Under the pieces are notes generated by a model that saw only the letters and a list, made by a program, of their open reading frames with translations, was not told where the DNA came from and ran no database searches. This document shows positions 7,200 through 13,715 of a stretch of DNA of 14,898 bases, piece by piece. The DNA comes from Streptosporangiaceae bacterium. Lineage in GTDB: Bacteria; Actinomycetota; Actinomycetes; Streptosporangiales; Streptosporangiaceae. Position numbers and translations under genes: made by a program. Location of the stretch: the NCBI GenBank assembly GCA_030038715.1, contig JASHSO010000325.1, positions 1 through 14,898 on the forward strand, written 5' to 3'. The number at the start of each line of letters is the position of its first letter. Within the stretch, counting starts at the first letter, position 1.

Positions 7200-7392
7200 C
7201 AGCAACCTCAGGCAGCAGCGACACCGGCACCTGGATGGCCATCTCATCCGGGCCAATGGCCAGCTGGGCCAGGGCTTCAGGGTCGGTCACCACGCTGCCG
7301 ACGATCACCAGCGTCTGGCAGTCGCTCTCATGCACGGACGGGCAGGTCCGGCCGTCTGGGCAGTCCTCACCTGCCACCTTCCGAAGCTTCAC
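7192..7392 (-). CDS. Small conserved protein of the XRE/DUF6879 module
   Basis: The 66-residue product starts at the GTG at 7392, which has AAGGAGG with a 7-nt gap before it. An ATG at 7410 lies just upstream of that ribosome binding site and is therefore unlikely. It reads KLRKVAGEDCPDGRTCPSV, then a segment with VIVGSVVTDPEALAQL and a terminal IQVPVSLLPE. This layout (cysteine motif, V.G..VTDPEAL, acidic-to-hydrophobic tail) matches a small protein family I know beside DUF6879 and DUF5753 genes; its function is not known to me. It is the first gene of the module, 47 bp downstream of the operator-like site at 7439-7463. Confidence 0.8.
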   Translation of the reverse strand: MKLRKVAGEDCPDGRTCPSVHESDCQTLVIVGSVVTDPEALAQLAIGPDEMAIQVPVSLLPEVAGA

Positions 7393-7424
7393 CTGGCTAT
7401 CCTCCTTCATCGCGGTAGGTCTCC

Positions 7425-7463
7425 AGTCTCGTCTACTACTATGCACTGGTCAAGGTGCATAGC
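7425..7463 (-). promoter_or_regulatory. Operator and candidate promoter of the regulatory module
   Basis: CTATGCAC (7439-7446) and GTGCATAG (7455-7462) are perfect 8-bp inverted arms around an 8-nt spacer. On the minus strand the spacer region supplies TTGACC (7453-7448), a good -35 box, and a weaker GAGACT lies 17 nt further on (7430-7425). If used, the start point would be about 25 nt before the GTG of the 66-residue gene. The palindrome therefore covers the -35 element, which fits autorepression. The site is nearly identical to the one before the transfer operon. Confidence 0.6.
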
Positions 7464-7648
7464 TAGATGAACACCCGCGTTGTCGGTCCTGCTTCCTGAG
7501 ACCGGTCGTACGAGCGGCAATTCGCGGCCAAGCACCGGCGCAGCTTGATGCTCATTCCGGCACATTCACAGAGTCTTCACTTGTCGATGGCCTCGGCGAC
7601 GATGGCAGCGAGGTCGTTCGCCTAGACCGCGGCGGATCCGATGGCTGC
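7464..7648. other. Gap between the regulatory module and the nuclease-like gene
   Basis: This stretch separates the two divergent units. The frame of the plus-strand gene stays open back to 7463 but contains no ATG, GTG or TTG before 7649. A short overlapping frame from the ATG at 7548 ends after 25 codons at 7622-7624. I see no RNA gene or terminator. Confidence 0.4.
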
Positions 7649-8167
7649 GTGGCAGCTGCGCAGGCGGCAGGTGGCGTGATCACAAGCTCTATAGCGGGCC
7701 AAGCGTCGAACAAGGCCAACGCCGAACTCCGCGTGGCTAGGCTGCTGGTTGCCCGCCTCACTAAGGACGGGAGCCCCTGGCAAGCCCCCGTACTAACGGC
7801 GGCTGACGCAAAGAGCGAGCGTGGGATTGACTGCACTGCTCGCGACGGCGTCGGCAGGGAACTCAAGATACAGGTGACACGGGTTGACCACGATGCGTGG
7901 AAGAAACTGGCGCATTCACCGTCGATCCACGACGTACAACAGACCAATCAGGTAGTCGATGCTATTTGGCACGCTATCGAACACAAGCGGAGTCATGCAT
8001 TCTCGGATGTAGTCCTCGCGCTCGACGCCACAGATAGCCTGGCCCCAGCACTGCGGTCCGTAGTCATGGCATTCCGGGCCAAGTACGCTTCACGCGCTGC
8101 TCAGATCTGCTTCCGAGAGGTCTGGCTTGTCGGGCCAAGCGTCAGACTTGTGCAGAGGCTGACCTAG
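7649..8167 (+). CDS. PD-(D/E)XK nuclease-like protein
   Basis: This is the only convincing plus-strand gene. From the GTG at 7649 the product is 172 residues. A helix near the start (KANAELRVARLLVARL, about 22-37) carries Glu26. The core follows: GIDC with Asp61, then RELKIQVTRV with Glu71-x-Lys73. This E...D...ExK spacing, with a Gln-Val-Thr strand after the Lys, is what I expect of a PD-(D/E)XK nuclease fold. The C-terminal half (HAFSDVVLALDATDS onward) looks like an additional alpha/beta region. The product could be a small restriction-like or repair nuclease, or a degenerate relative. The start is uncertain: the frame is open upstream, the GTG has no strong ribosome binding site, and an N-terminal part may be missing. 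It is flanked by divergent and convergent minus-strand genes, so it is transcribed alone. Confidence 0.7.
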   Translation: MAAAQAAGGVITSSIAGQASNKANAELRVARLLVARLTKDGSPWQAPVLTAADAKSERGIDCTARDGVGRELKIQVTRVDHDAWKKLAHSPSIHDVQQTNQVVDAIWHAIEHKRSHAFSDVVLALDATDSLAPALRSVVMAFRAKYASRAAQICFREVWLVGPSVRLVQRLT

Positions 8168-8185
8168 CAAACCACGCTCTCCACA

Positions 8186-8211
8186 CGGTCACGCCGCCTG
8201 AATCGTGACCG
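8186..8211. repeat. Inverted repeat at a convergent gene junction
   Basis: CGGTCACG (8186-8193) and CGTGACCG (8204-8211) are perfect 8-bp arms with a 10-nt spacer, overlapping the 3' end of the cysteine-rich gene and lying 18 bp after the nuclease-like gene. A hairpin here could act on both convergent transcripts, but there is no T run. It overlaps coding sequence, so chance is possible. Confidence 0.35.
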
Positions 8212-8626
8212 GCAGCCGCTGGGCCAGCCACCGCGGATCGTCAGCCGCCCAGGTGAAGCCGCACGCAATCTGACAGACCATGCCGTCAGTCTCGTTGCGG
8301 CCGTTGATGAAGTCGAAGCCGATATCGCCGCACTTGGGGCAAGCTTTCCAGAGCCGCTGGCCCGTCTCGCCACAGTACGCGCAGCCCTGGCCCTGGCAGT
8401 CGTCGCAGGCGGTAAGGACCGCCTTGCCGGGCGGTAGGACGTTGCCGAGCTGCTGGTAGAGGTCGGCCTTCATCTCGACGATCCGCCGCTCGATGCCGTG
8501 GATGTAGTCCGCAATAGCCGCGATGCCACCGCCGCAGTGCGGGCAGGTGTAGACCAGAATGGCGTTGGTGATGGCCCAGCGCTTCTGCTCCATCGGCCCA
8601 GGGCAGTCGCATTCCTTGATGGGCAT
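8189..8626 (-). CDS. Cysteine-rich zinc-binding protein, next to the relaxase
   Basis: The product is about 145 residues. I prefer the ATG at 8626, which has GGAGGAG 9 nt upstream; a GTG at 8662 that overlaps the relaxase stop is the alternative. Cysteines fall in pairs: CDC near the start, CPHC, CDDCQGQGCAYC, ACPKCG and a late CQIACG. The middle CxxCxGxGCxxC arrangement resembles the DnaJ zinc-finger (CxxCxGxG) motif, without a J domain. The relaxase gene lies directly upstream (overlap or 32-bp gap, depending on the start), so the two are probably co-transcribed. A chaperone-like or nucleic-acid-binding accessory role is inference only. Confidence 0.8.
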   Translation of the reverse strand: MPIKECDCPGPMEQKRWAITNAILVYTCPHCGGGIAAIADYIHGIERRIVEMKADLYQQLGNVLPPGKAVLTACDDCQGQGCAYCGETGQRLWKACPKCGDIGFDFINGRNETDGMVCQIACGFTWAADDPRWLAQRLPVTIQAA

Positions 8627-8658
8627 CGCTTCGTTCTCCTCCCACTCCATCCACTGTC

Positions 8659-11600
8659 TCACTCCTGGCCAGCCCCCTCCAGTTCCGCGATCTTCTCGAC
8701 CACCCGTGACGAGGGCCGGATCGGCGGCTTCGGCGGCTGCAAAATGGCGTCCCGTTCCGGTAGCTGCCAGGTCGGGTAGGCCGGCCCGAGGTCGGCCCAG
8801 TCCGGGTCCTCGTGCGGCACCATCTGGGTCTGTCTGTCAGCCAGACGCTCGGCGAACAGGGTGCGCTCTTCCTTCAGAGTGCTCACCCACTCCGGCAGGA
8901 CATCGCCGACTGGCGCGCCGCTGTCGATCGGCTCAGGCTCAGCTGAACGGATAGGCTCGAGCTTCTCTTCGGGATAGCGCCGACGCAGCTCGGCGTCGGC
9001 TGCCACGGCCAGGTAACGTTCATCAGCGGTCAGCCGGGCCCACTCTGCCCGGTCCTCCATGGTCCCGGCCAGCAGCGACTCGGTCACCCGCAGCTGAGCC
9101 TCGGCAGCCCGGCTTGACTTGGCCAGCAGCTCGTGACGCTGGGCGACTTCGTGCTTACCCGCGGCCGTGGCCACCTCGGCTTCAGCTTCAGCTCTCACGG
9201 CCGCTAGTTCGGCCTGTTCTAGAGCCAGCCTCGTTGAGCGCAGCTGCCCACCCATGTACCGCGGCGCCCAGGCCGTGGTGGCCTTGTAAGTCCGGCGCAT
9301 CAGATGCAACCGGCCGTCGGGCAGGCTGCGGACGTCGAGACCGTCCACCGGTCGGATGGCGAGATAGGCCTCGTGCCAGCGGGCCCGCTTCTCCGGCAGG
9401 TCGGCCGCCGGCTCGGGCCCGATGGCCTCGGTCGGGCTGTCGTAGCCGTACAGTTCCCGGTACGCCCCGATGGCTGAGGCTCTCGCCTGCCATTGCAGCC
9501 GTTCCAACGGGTCCGAAGGCACCGGCCCGATGGCATCGAGTGCCCACGAGGCTTCGCTCTCGGCGGCGAACTCGCCGAGCCGCTCCTTCCGCTCGTCGAT
9601 GGCCGTGGCCAGTTCGCTCAGGAAGGCCCGCATCTCGGCGCTGGCCGTCTCCGGCACCTGCTCCCGCCAAGGCTTGGGGGCCAGCGGCACCATGCCGTAG
9701 ACCCGCTCCCTAATACGGGAATCCAGGACGGCCGCCACGTCCCGTGATCCGGTCAGCGACCTCGACTCGACTGCCGTCCTGACGACCTCGTCGACGTCGA
9801 GGCCGGACGCTTCGGCCGTCTCCAAGGTCCGGTAGAGCCAGCGGGAAGTGGCCTGCAGTTCGCCCCGGTACTCGGGCGGCAGGGCTGCGTCAACCACCTG
9901 CCGGTAGCGCTCATGCCGGTAGCGGGTTGTCTCCCCCTGCCAGATCGCGTTCAGGATCGACAAGTGGTCGGCATTACTGAGGTTCAGGTCCCGCAGTTCA
10001 CTGGCTGAGACCTCACCCCCGTCGCGCTCTAGGACATCGGCCAGCACCGCCAGCTCTTCGCGCTGCGGCCGAGTCGTTTGTTGCTTGGCCTCCAACCCTT
10101 CTCGCTGCCGCTCAATCCGCAGCGATCGGCCAAGCTCAGGAGCAGGGCGCACACCTGGCTGCGGTTGGGCCGTCTTCGGCGAGGTGGTGAAGACATAGGC
10201 CACGTTGCGCACAGCCGCCCGCGACATGGCCACGTAGGCCCACTGGCGGTGTTCCGTTCCCGTAATGACGGCCAGGCCGGTGTCGACCGTCCGGCTCTGG
10301 GCAGCATGGCCGGTGACCGCGTAGCCCAGTTCGGCGGAGCCAAAATCTCCGTAGGCTATCTCGTGGTCGTCCCAGCGGCGAGCGCCGGTGGCAGGGTCAG
10401 CAGCCAGAGCCCGACGGACGGCGATGGCCCCTTCCCCGATCTGTTCGATGCGCAGGATGTCGCCGTTGGCCAGGCCGAGGTGGTGGTCGTTCTGCCGGCA
10501 GATGATCAGGTCGCCAACACCGGCCCTTTCTTGACCGTCGGCGATCTCAACCGTTCGGCCTCTGTCGACTATGCCTAGATGCTGGAGGTCATCACGGATG
10601 CGCCGGGAGAGTTCCCGGCGGCGCTCGTGGTCATGGACCATCAGGAGGGCATCCTTACCTTCCAGGGTCAGGGCCACGTAGTCCTTGGCCGCCTGGTCCA
10701 TGATCTGCTCGGGAGCCGCCCCTCGGATACGTCCGTGGCCGTCGTACTCCGCTAGGACGGAGGTGTCGCCGCATCTGAAGCGCAGCGAGGCATCCCGTTC
10801 CCACTGTGCGCTAAAGCGGACCGGCTCGGCTAGCTGGGTATAACCGAGGGCGTTGGATATAAGGGACATGCCGCCGCCGTTCTCGACGGACTCGAGCTGC
10901 TGGTGGTCCCCGAACATGAAGAGCTTGCTTCGACTCTGAACCGTCTGAGAGACCAGGGCCGCCATGTCGGGCGTGCCCATCATCGAGCCTTCATCGATGA
11001 CCAGTAGTGACTCCGGACCGACCGCTCGGGCTCCCAGTACTCCCCGCTCCTCTGGCAGATGTCCCAGATGCTTCGAGGCGTTGAGGGCGTTGGGGACCCC
11101 CGCGGCCGTCAGGCTGTTGGTGGCCGCCTGGGCGGTGGCTACCCCGAAAACCTGGCCCAGTCCGGCCTCTCGCCAGATCCGGCTGGCCACCCCGGCCGTC
11201 GTCGTCTTGCCGGTTCCGCCCGGCCCGACGATAACCTCGACGGTTCGCTCACTCGTCAGCGCCTTGTACAGGGCCGCCGCCTGGTCGAGACGCAGCCCGC
11301 TGTCAGTCATGGTGCCGAGCGCGTCGGCTGCGCGTCCGCGCAGCGCGTCCTCGAGTTGCGTCTGTTCTGCGCCGAGAAGAGACGCAGCCTCCTCACACGA
11401 GAGACGCGGCGCGCCTTGCGTCTGCGCCTGCGCCACCAACCGCTCCTCCATCGAGAGCTGGATCTGCGTGGCATAGCGGACGCCGCCGTGGCGCTGATAG
11501 ACGCTCCGTCCGTCTGCGCGACGCAAGGATTCCGGGACGCTCACCGCTTCGGGGGCCTCTAGACAGACGACCTGGCCGAACTCCGAGGCCAGGGCCCTGT

Positions 11601-12969
11601 CGGCCAGCTCCTCCAGCAGTTGGACGGCCCTATCCGGGTCCATGCCCGTCCGCGGCAGGACTTGGCCGATGTGCTTTATCAGGTCAGGGCGGGTCCACGA
11701 CGACTTGGCCTGCTGGACAGAAGCAAGGCCCATCTGAGCGGCTCGTCTCTGGTCGTCCGGTGACGGCCCCGGATCTGGCTCGGGTTGCGCTACGCCGCTG
11801 CCGCCGAGTCCCCAGGTATCAGGGGCAAGCGACGCCAGCGTCTGTCCGAACTTGCGTGCTAGGCGCGCCGACCAGTCTGCGTGGAGAGCGTCGAAGTCGA
11901 GCAGGCCCTCCTTCCCCTTGCGTGTGGCGTAGGCCAAGCGCTGCTTGATGAGCGTCAGATCACGCTGGCTCGGCTTGCGTCCGTTTTCGAGCTCGAACTC
12001 CTTTGCGTGGCCTTGCGTCTTTGCGTCGATCGAGACGCGGCGCGAGGAGAACTCGCGCAAGATCGGCTCAGCGATACCCTTGATCTCAGAGCCGTAGCCG
12101 TCCTTACGAGGAACCCAGGCCAGCCCGAAACGCTTCGTCAGGGCCGACTCGAGGTGGGCAGCCACGATCTCGGCCACCGCTCCCCCGTACTCCCTGTAGC
12201 CGTAGCTGTCGGGTGCCCGCCACTTCCCGTCGTCGACCGTCCGGGCGACGTGGGCCACCTGGTTATGCACATGCAGCTGTGGATCGCCGTCACGGCTGGT
12301 GTGCTGGTACCACGAGACGAAAGCCAGTTCGGCTTCGCGCCATTGGCCGGTCTCCTGGCCGTCGACCCGAGCGGCATGAGAGCCGGTACGGGTGTAGCCC
12401 GCCTCCCTCTGGAAGTAGGCCAGGCCGACCGCGTTGGCGGCATAGATCATTGTGTCGACCTCGGCCACCAGATCCGCCCAGTAGCGGTATCTGCCCAGGT
12501 CACCGGCCTGTTTTGCCAACCTAGCGTTCTCGCCCAGCGAGGCGTGAAAGACCGAAATGGACTTACTCAAAGAGACCGTCACGTCGAAATACAAGGGGCT
12601 GTGGCGCGAGGCCTGAGCCGCTTGGATATGCAACTCCCGCTTGCGCTCAGCCGTGGCATGCGGCTCCGCCGCCAGCAATTGCTGGTAAATCTCCGCTACC
12701 TGGTGCTCATTGGTCGGCATCCGCCTGCCCAATTGAGTGCCATCAGGGCCTTTTCGCTCGCCAAAAAGCAGGTCGTATGGATGGCGCTCCACCAGCTGGC
12801 CATCGGCAAAGCCCAGAGCCTCAGCGGCCTTCCCGGACCACCGGCCAGGCGGCTCGCCATGCTCTGAGGCCTGGAGGTAGTACGCGGCTCCCTGCACCCG
12901 CTCGCCGCCAACCTGGGCCCAGTAGTAGTCGAGGTCGACCCCCTTGGTGATCCCGACGACGACGGCCAC
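8659..12969 (-). CDS. mobF: MobF-family conjugative relaxase with helicase domain
   Basis: The 1436-residue protein would nick oriT, stay covalently attached through a tyrosine, and unwind the transferred strand. The N-terminal relaxase domain (about 1-310) has candidate catalytic tyrosines at DYY (15-16) and AAYYL (30-31), and the histidine triad H223...H233-x-H235 in HTSRDGDPQLHVHNQV, typical of TrwC/TraI-type enzymes. The helicase part has Walker A GPGGTGKT (Lys588), Walker B VIDEG (Asp659-Glu660), FGDHQQLESVENGG, and a late motif GHAAQSRTVDTG near 885-896 followed by YVAMSRA. The C-terminal 400 residues are charged and helical and may bind partners. The GTG at 12969 is well supported by AAGGAGGT with a 5-nt gap. 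Residues about 310-560 coincide with an unusual cluster of GACGC words (see findings). The long upstream gap probably holds oriT. Confidence 0.96.
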   Translation of the reverse strand: MAVVVGITKGVDLDYYWAQVGGERVQGAAYYLQASEHGEPPGRWSGKAAEALGFADGQLVERHPYDLLFGERKGPDGTQLGRRMPTNEHQVAEIYQQLLAAEPHATAERKRELHIQAAQASRHSPLYFDVTVSLSKSISVFHASLGENARLAKQAGDLGRYRYWADLVAEVDTMIYAANAVGLAYFQREAGYTRTGSHAARVDGQETGQWREAELAFVSWYQHTSRDGDPQLHVHNQVAHVARTVDDGKWRAPDSYGYREYGGAVAEIVAAHLESALTKRFGLAWVPRKDGYGSEIKGIAEPILREFSSRRVSIDAKTQGHAKEFELENGRKPSQRDLTLIKQRLAYATRKGKEGLLDFDALHADWSARLARKFGQTLASLAPDTWGLGGSGVAQPEPDPGPSPDDQRRAAQMGLASVQQAKSSWTRPDLIKHIGQVLPRTGMDPDRAVQLLEELADRALASEFGQVVCLEAPEAVSVPESLRRADGRSVYQRHGGVRYATQIQLSMEERLVAQAQTQGAPRLSCEEAASLLGAEQTQLEDALRGRAADALGTMTDSGLRLDQAAALYKALTSERTVEVIVGPGGTGKTTTAGVASRIWREAGLGQVFGVATAQAATNSLTAAGVPNALNASKHLGHLPEERGVLGARAVGPESLLVIDEGSMMGTPDMAALVSQTVQSRSKLFMFGDHQQLESVENGGGMSLISNALGYTQLAEPVRFSAQWERDASLRFRCGDTSVLAEYDGHGRIRGAAPEQIMDQAAKDYVALTLEGKDALLMVHDHERRRELSRRIRDDLQHLGIVDRGRTVEIADGQERAGVGDLIICRQNDHHLGLANGDILRIEQIGEGAIAVRRALAADPATGARRWDDHEIAYGDFGSAELGYAVTGHAAQSRTVDTGLAVITGTEHRQWAYVAMSRAAVRNVAYVFTTSPKTAQPQPGVRPAPELGRSLRIERQREGLEAKQQTTRPQREELAVLADVLERDGGEVSASELRDLNLSNADHLSILNAIWQGETTRYRHERYRQVVDAALPPEYRGELQATSRWLYRTLETAEASGLDVDEVVRTAVESRSLTGSRDVAAVLDSRIRERVYGMVPLAPKPWREQVPETASAEMRAFLSELATAIDERKERLGEFAAESEASWALDAIGPVPSDPLERLQWQARASAIGAYRELYGYDSPTEAIGPEPAADLPEKRARWHEAYLAIRPVDGLDVRSLPDGRLHLMRRTYKATTAWAPRYMGGQLRSTRLALEQAELAAVRAEAEAEVATAAGKHEVAQRHELLAKSSRAAEAQLRVTESLLAGTMEDRAEWARLTADERYLAVAADAELRRRYPEEKLEPIRSAEPEPIDSGAPVGDVLPEWVSTLKEERTLFAERLADRQTQMVPHEDPDWADLGPAYPTWQLPERDAILQPPKPPIRPSSRVVEKIAELEGAGQE

Positions 12970-13107
12970 CGACGACCTCCTTCCGGCACGGAACGGACCA
13001 AGATCACTTACTTAGTGCATTGGTGTATGGGCTTTGGAGCGACGTGATGAGACTAGACAGATGAGGTGTCTGAGTGCTGGTTGCAAGATCGGGAAGGAGT
13101 GGCAGAA

Positions 13108-13165
13108 GAAGATCGACAAGAGGGCGGGACGGTGGCGAGAGGAGGGTGGAGGAAGATCGACAAGA
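13108..13165. repeat. Direct repeat of 14 bp, 44 bp apart
   Basis: GAAGATCGACAAGA occurs at 13108-13121 and again at 13152-13165. A perfect inverted pair, TCGACAA (13157-13163) and TTGTCGA (13188-13194), uses the second copy. Together these may be binding sites for a relaxosome protein or a regulator. Confidence 0.55.
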
Positions 13166-13386
13166 CGCCGACGCTGGCAAGATCAGTTTGTCGAGCGATC
13201 CGCGGTCGCGCGCCAGCTTGGCGGCGCCGACTTGGCCCGGATGGCTTCGGCCCCAACATCCAGAGCGGCAGGCAAAGACCTTTGCTAATGGCAGGCTGTC
13301 CTGTTACTGTAAAAGTGTCCTGGAGAACTCACTTCTTTTGGTCTGTTTGTTTGTTTTTTTTAAATAACCTGGTGGTTCGCGTATAG

Positions 13387-13427
13387 GGCCCAAGGTCTTT
13401 CTCCGGGAAGCACTTTTACCTTGGGCC
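13387..13427. repeat. 10-bp perfect inverted repeat, possible oriT hairpin
   Basis: GGCCCAAGGT (13387-13396) and ACCTTGGGCC (13418-13427) are perfect arms around 21 nt. Neither side is followed by a T run, so an intrinsic terminator is unlikely. The AT-rich tract lies just to the left, and the sequence TATAG precedes the arm. This is the strongest hairpin near the relaxase and a natural candidate for an oriT recognition element. Confidence 0.5.
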
Positions 13428-13673
13428 TTAGCGAGCCCCTCGACGCCTTCGTTCGAGCCAGGTCCATGAGCATTGATCAAACTCCGTCAAGATGCTTAAC
13501 TCCACTCCAGGCCTGGCATGTCTACTCGATTTCCCAACGAGTGCCAGGCCCATCTTTGTGTGGCTCTGCCAGCTCCGACCGGCAGGCTCACCGGCCTCGC
13601 CGCTCCACGCCGGATCGACGGTCCGCCGCGGAGGCAGGAGAGGCTTGGCCGCAAAGAACCCGTCCCACGGCAC
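13428..13673 (-). CDS. Doubtful small ORF downstream of the DUF1281-like gene
   Basis: The frame could start at the GTG at 13673 (about 81 residues). It begins PWDGFFAAKPLLPPRRTVDP and continues in the same frame as the DUF1281-like gene after that gene's TAG. The first 45 codons have high third-position GC, as in real genes; later codons do not, and a compound hairpin (13510-13550) lies inside. It could be a small gene, a displaced C-terminal fragment, or a chance open frame. No ribosome binding site is visible and no family is recognised. Confidence 0.35.
   Translation of the reverse strand: MPWDGFFAAKPLLPPRRTVDPAWSGEAGEPAGRSWQSHTKMGLALVGKSSRHARPGVELSILTEFDQCSWTWLERRRRGAR
13510..13550. repeat. 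Compound (nested) hairpin
   Basis: Outer arms GGCCTGGC (13510-13517) and GCCAGGCC (13543-13550) enclose inner arms ACTCG (13524-13528) and CGAGT (13538-13542). The inner stem closes a 9-nt loop, with a 6-nt bulge on one side. All paired bases are perfect. No T run follows. It could be an oriT or RNA structure. Confidence 0.5.
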
Positions 13674-13715
13674 GTCGCTTTTGAGCAGTTTCAGGCCATG
13701 CTCAGGGCCGGGCCC

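Larger units (their letters stand above)
12970..13427. other. Gene-poor, repeat-bearing region; best oriT candidate
   Basis: No convincing gene is seen in this interval. It contains five AAGATC words (about 13000, 13085, 13109, 13153, 13179), a 14-bp direct repeat, several inverted repeats (13055-13071, 13157-13194, 13387-13427) and an AT-rich patch (about 13335-13365) that stands out in GC-rich DNA. MobF relaxases usually act at an oriT close to their own gene, and this is the only long non-coding stretch beside it. The nick position cannot be set by eye. TATAGGGCCCA at 13382-13392 is the best-looking junction, because its GGGCCC enters the 10-bp arm. Confidence 0.5.

Noticed and set aside
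11881..12867. 328-codon plus-strand open frame
   Set aside because: It is antisense to the relaxase N-terminal domain, which has the histidine triad and a strong ribosome binding site.
13335..13365. T-rich tract as an intrinsic terminator
   Set aside because: No GC-rich hairpin directly precedes the T run on the plus strand, and no gene ends there.
13034..13386. Several overlapping plus-strand frames
   Set aside because: They are short, mutually overlapping, Arg-rich and lack ribosome binding sites. The repeats in the region explain the sequence better.
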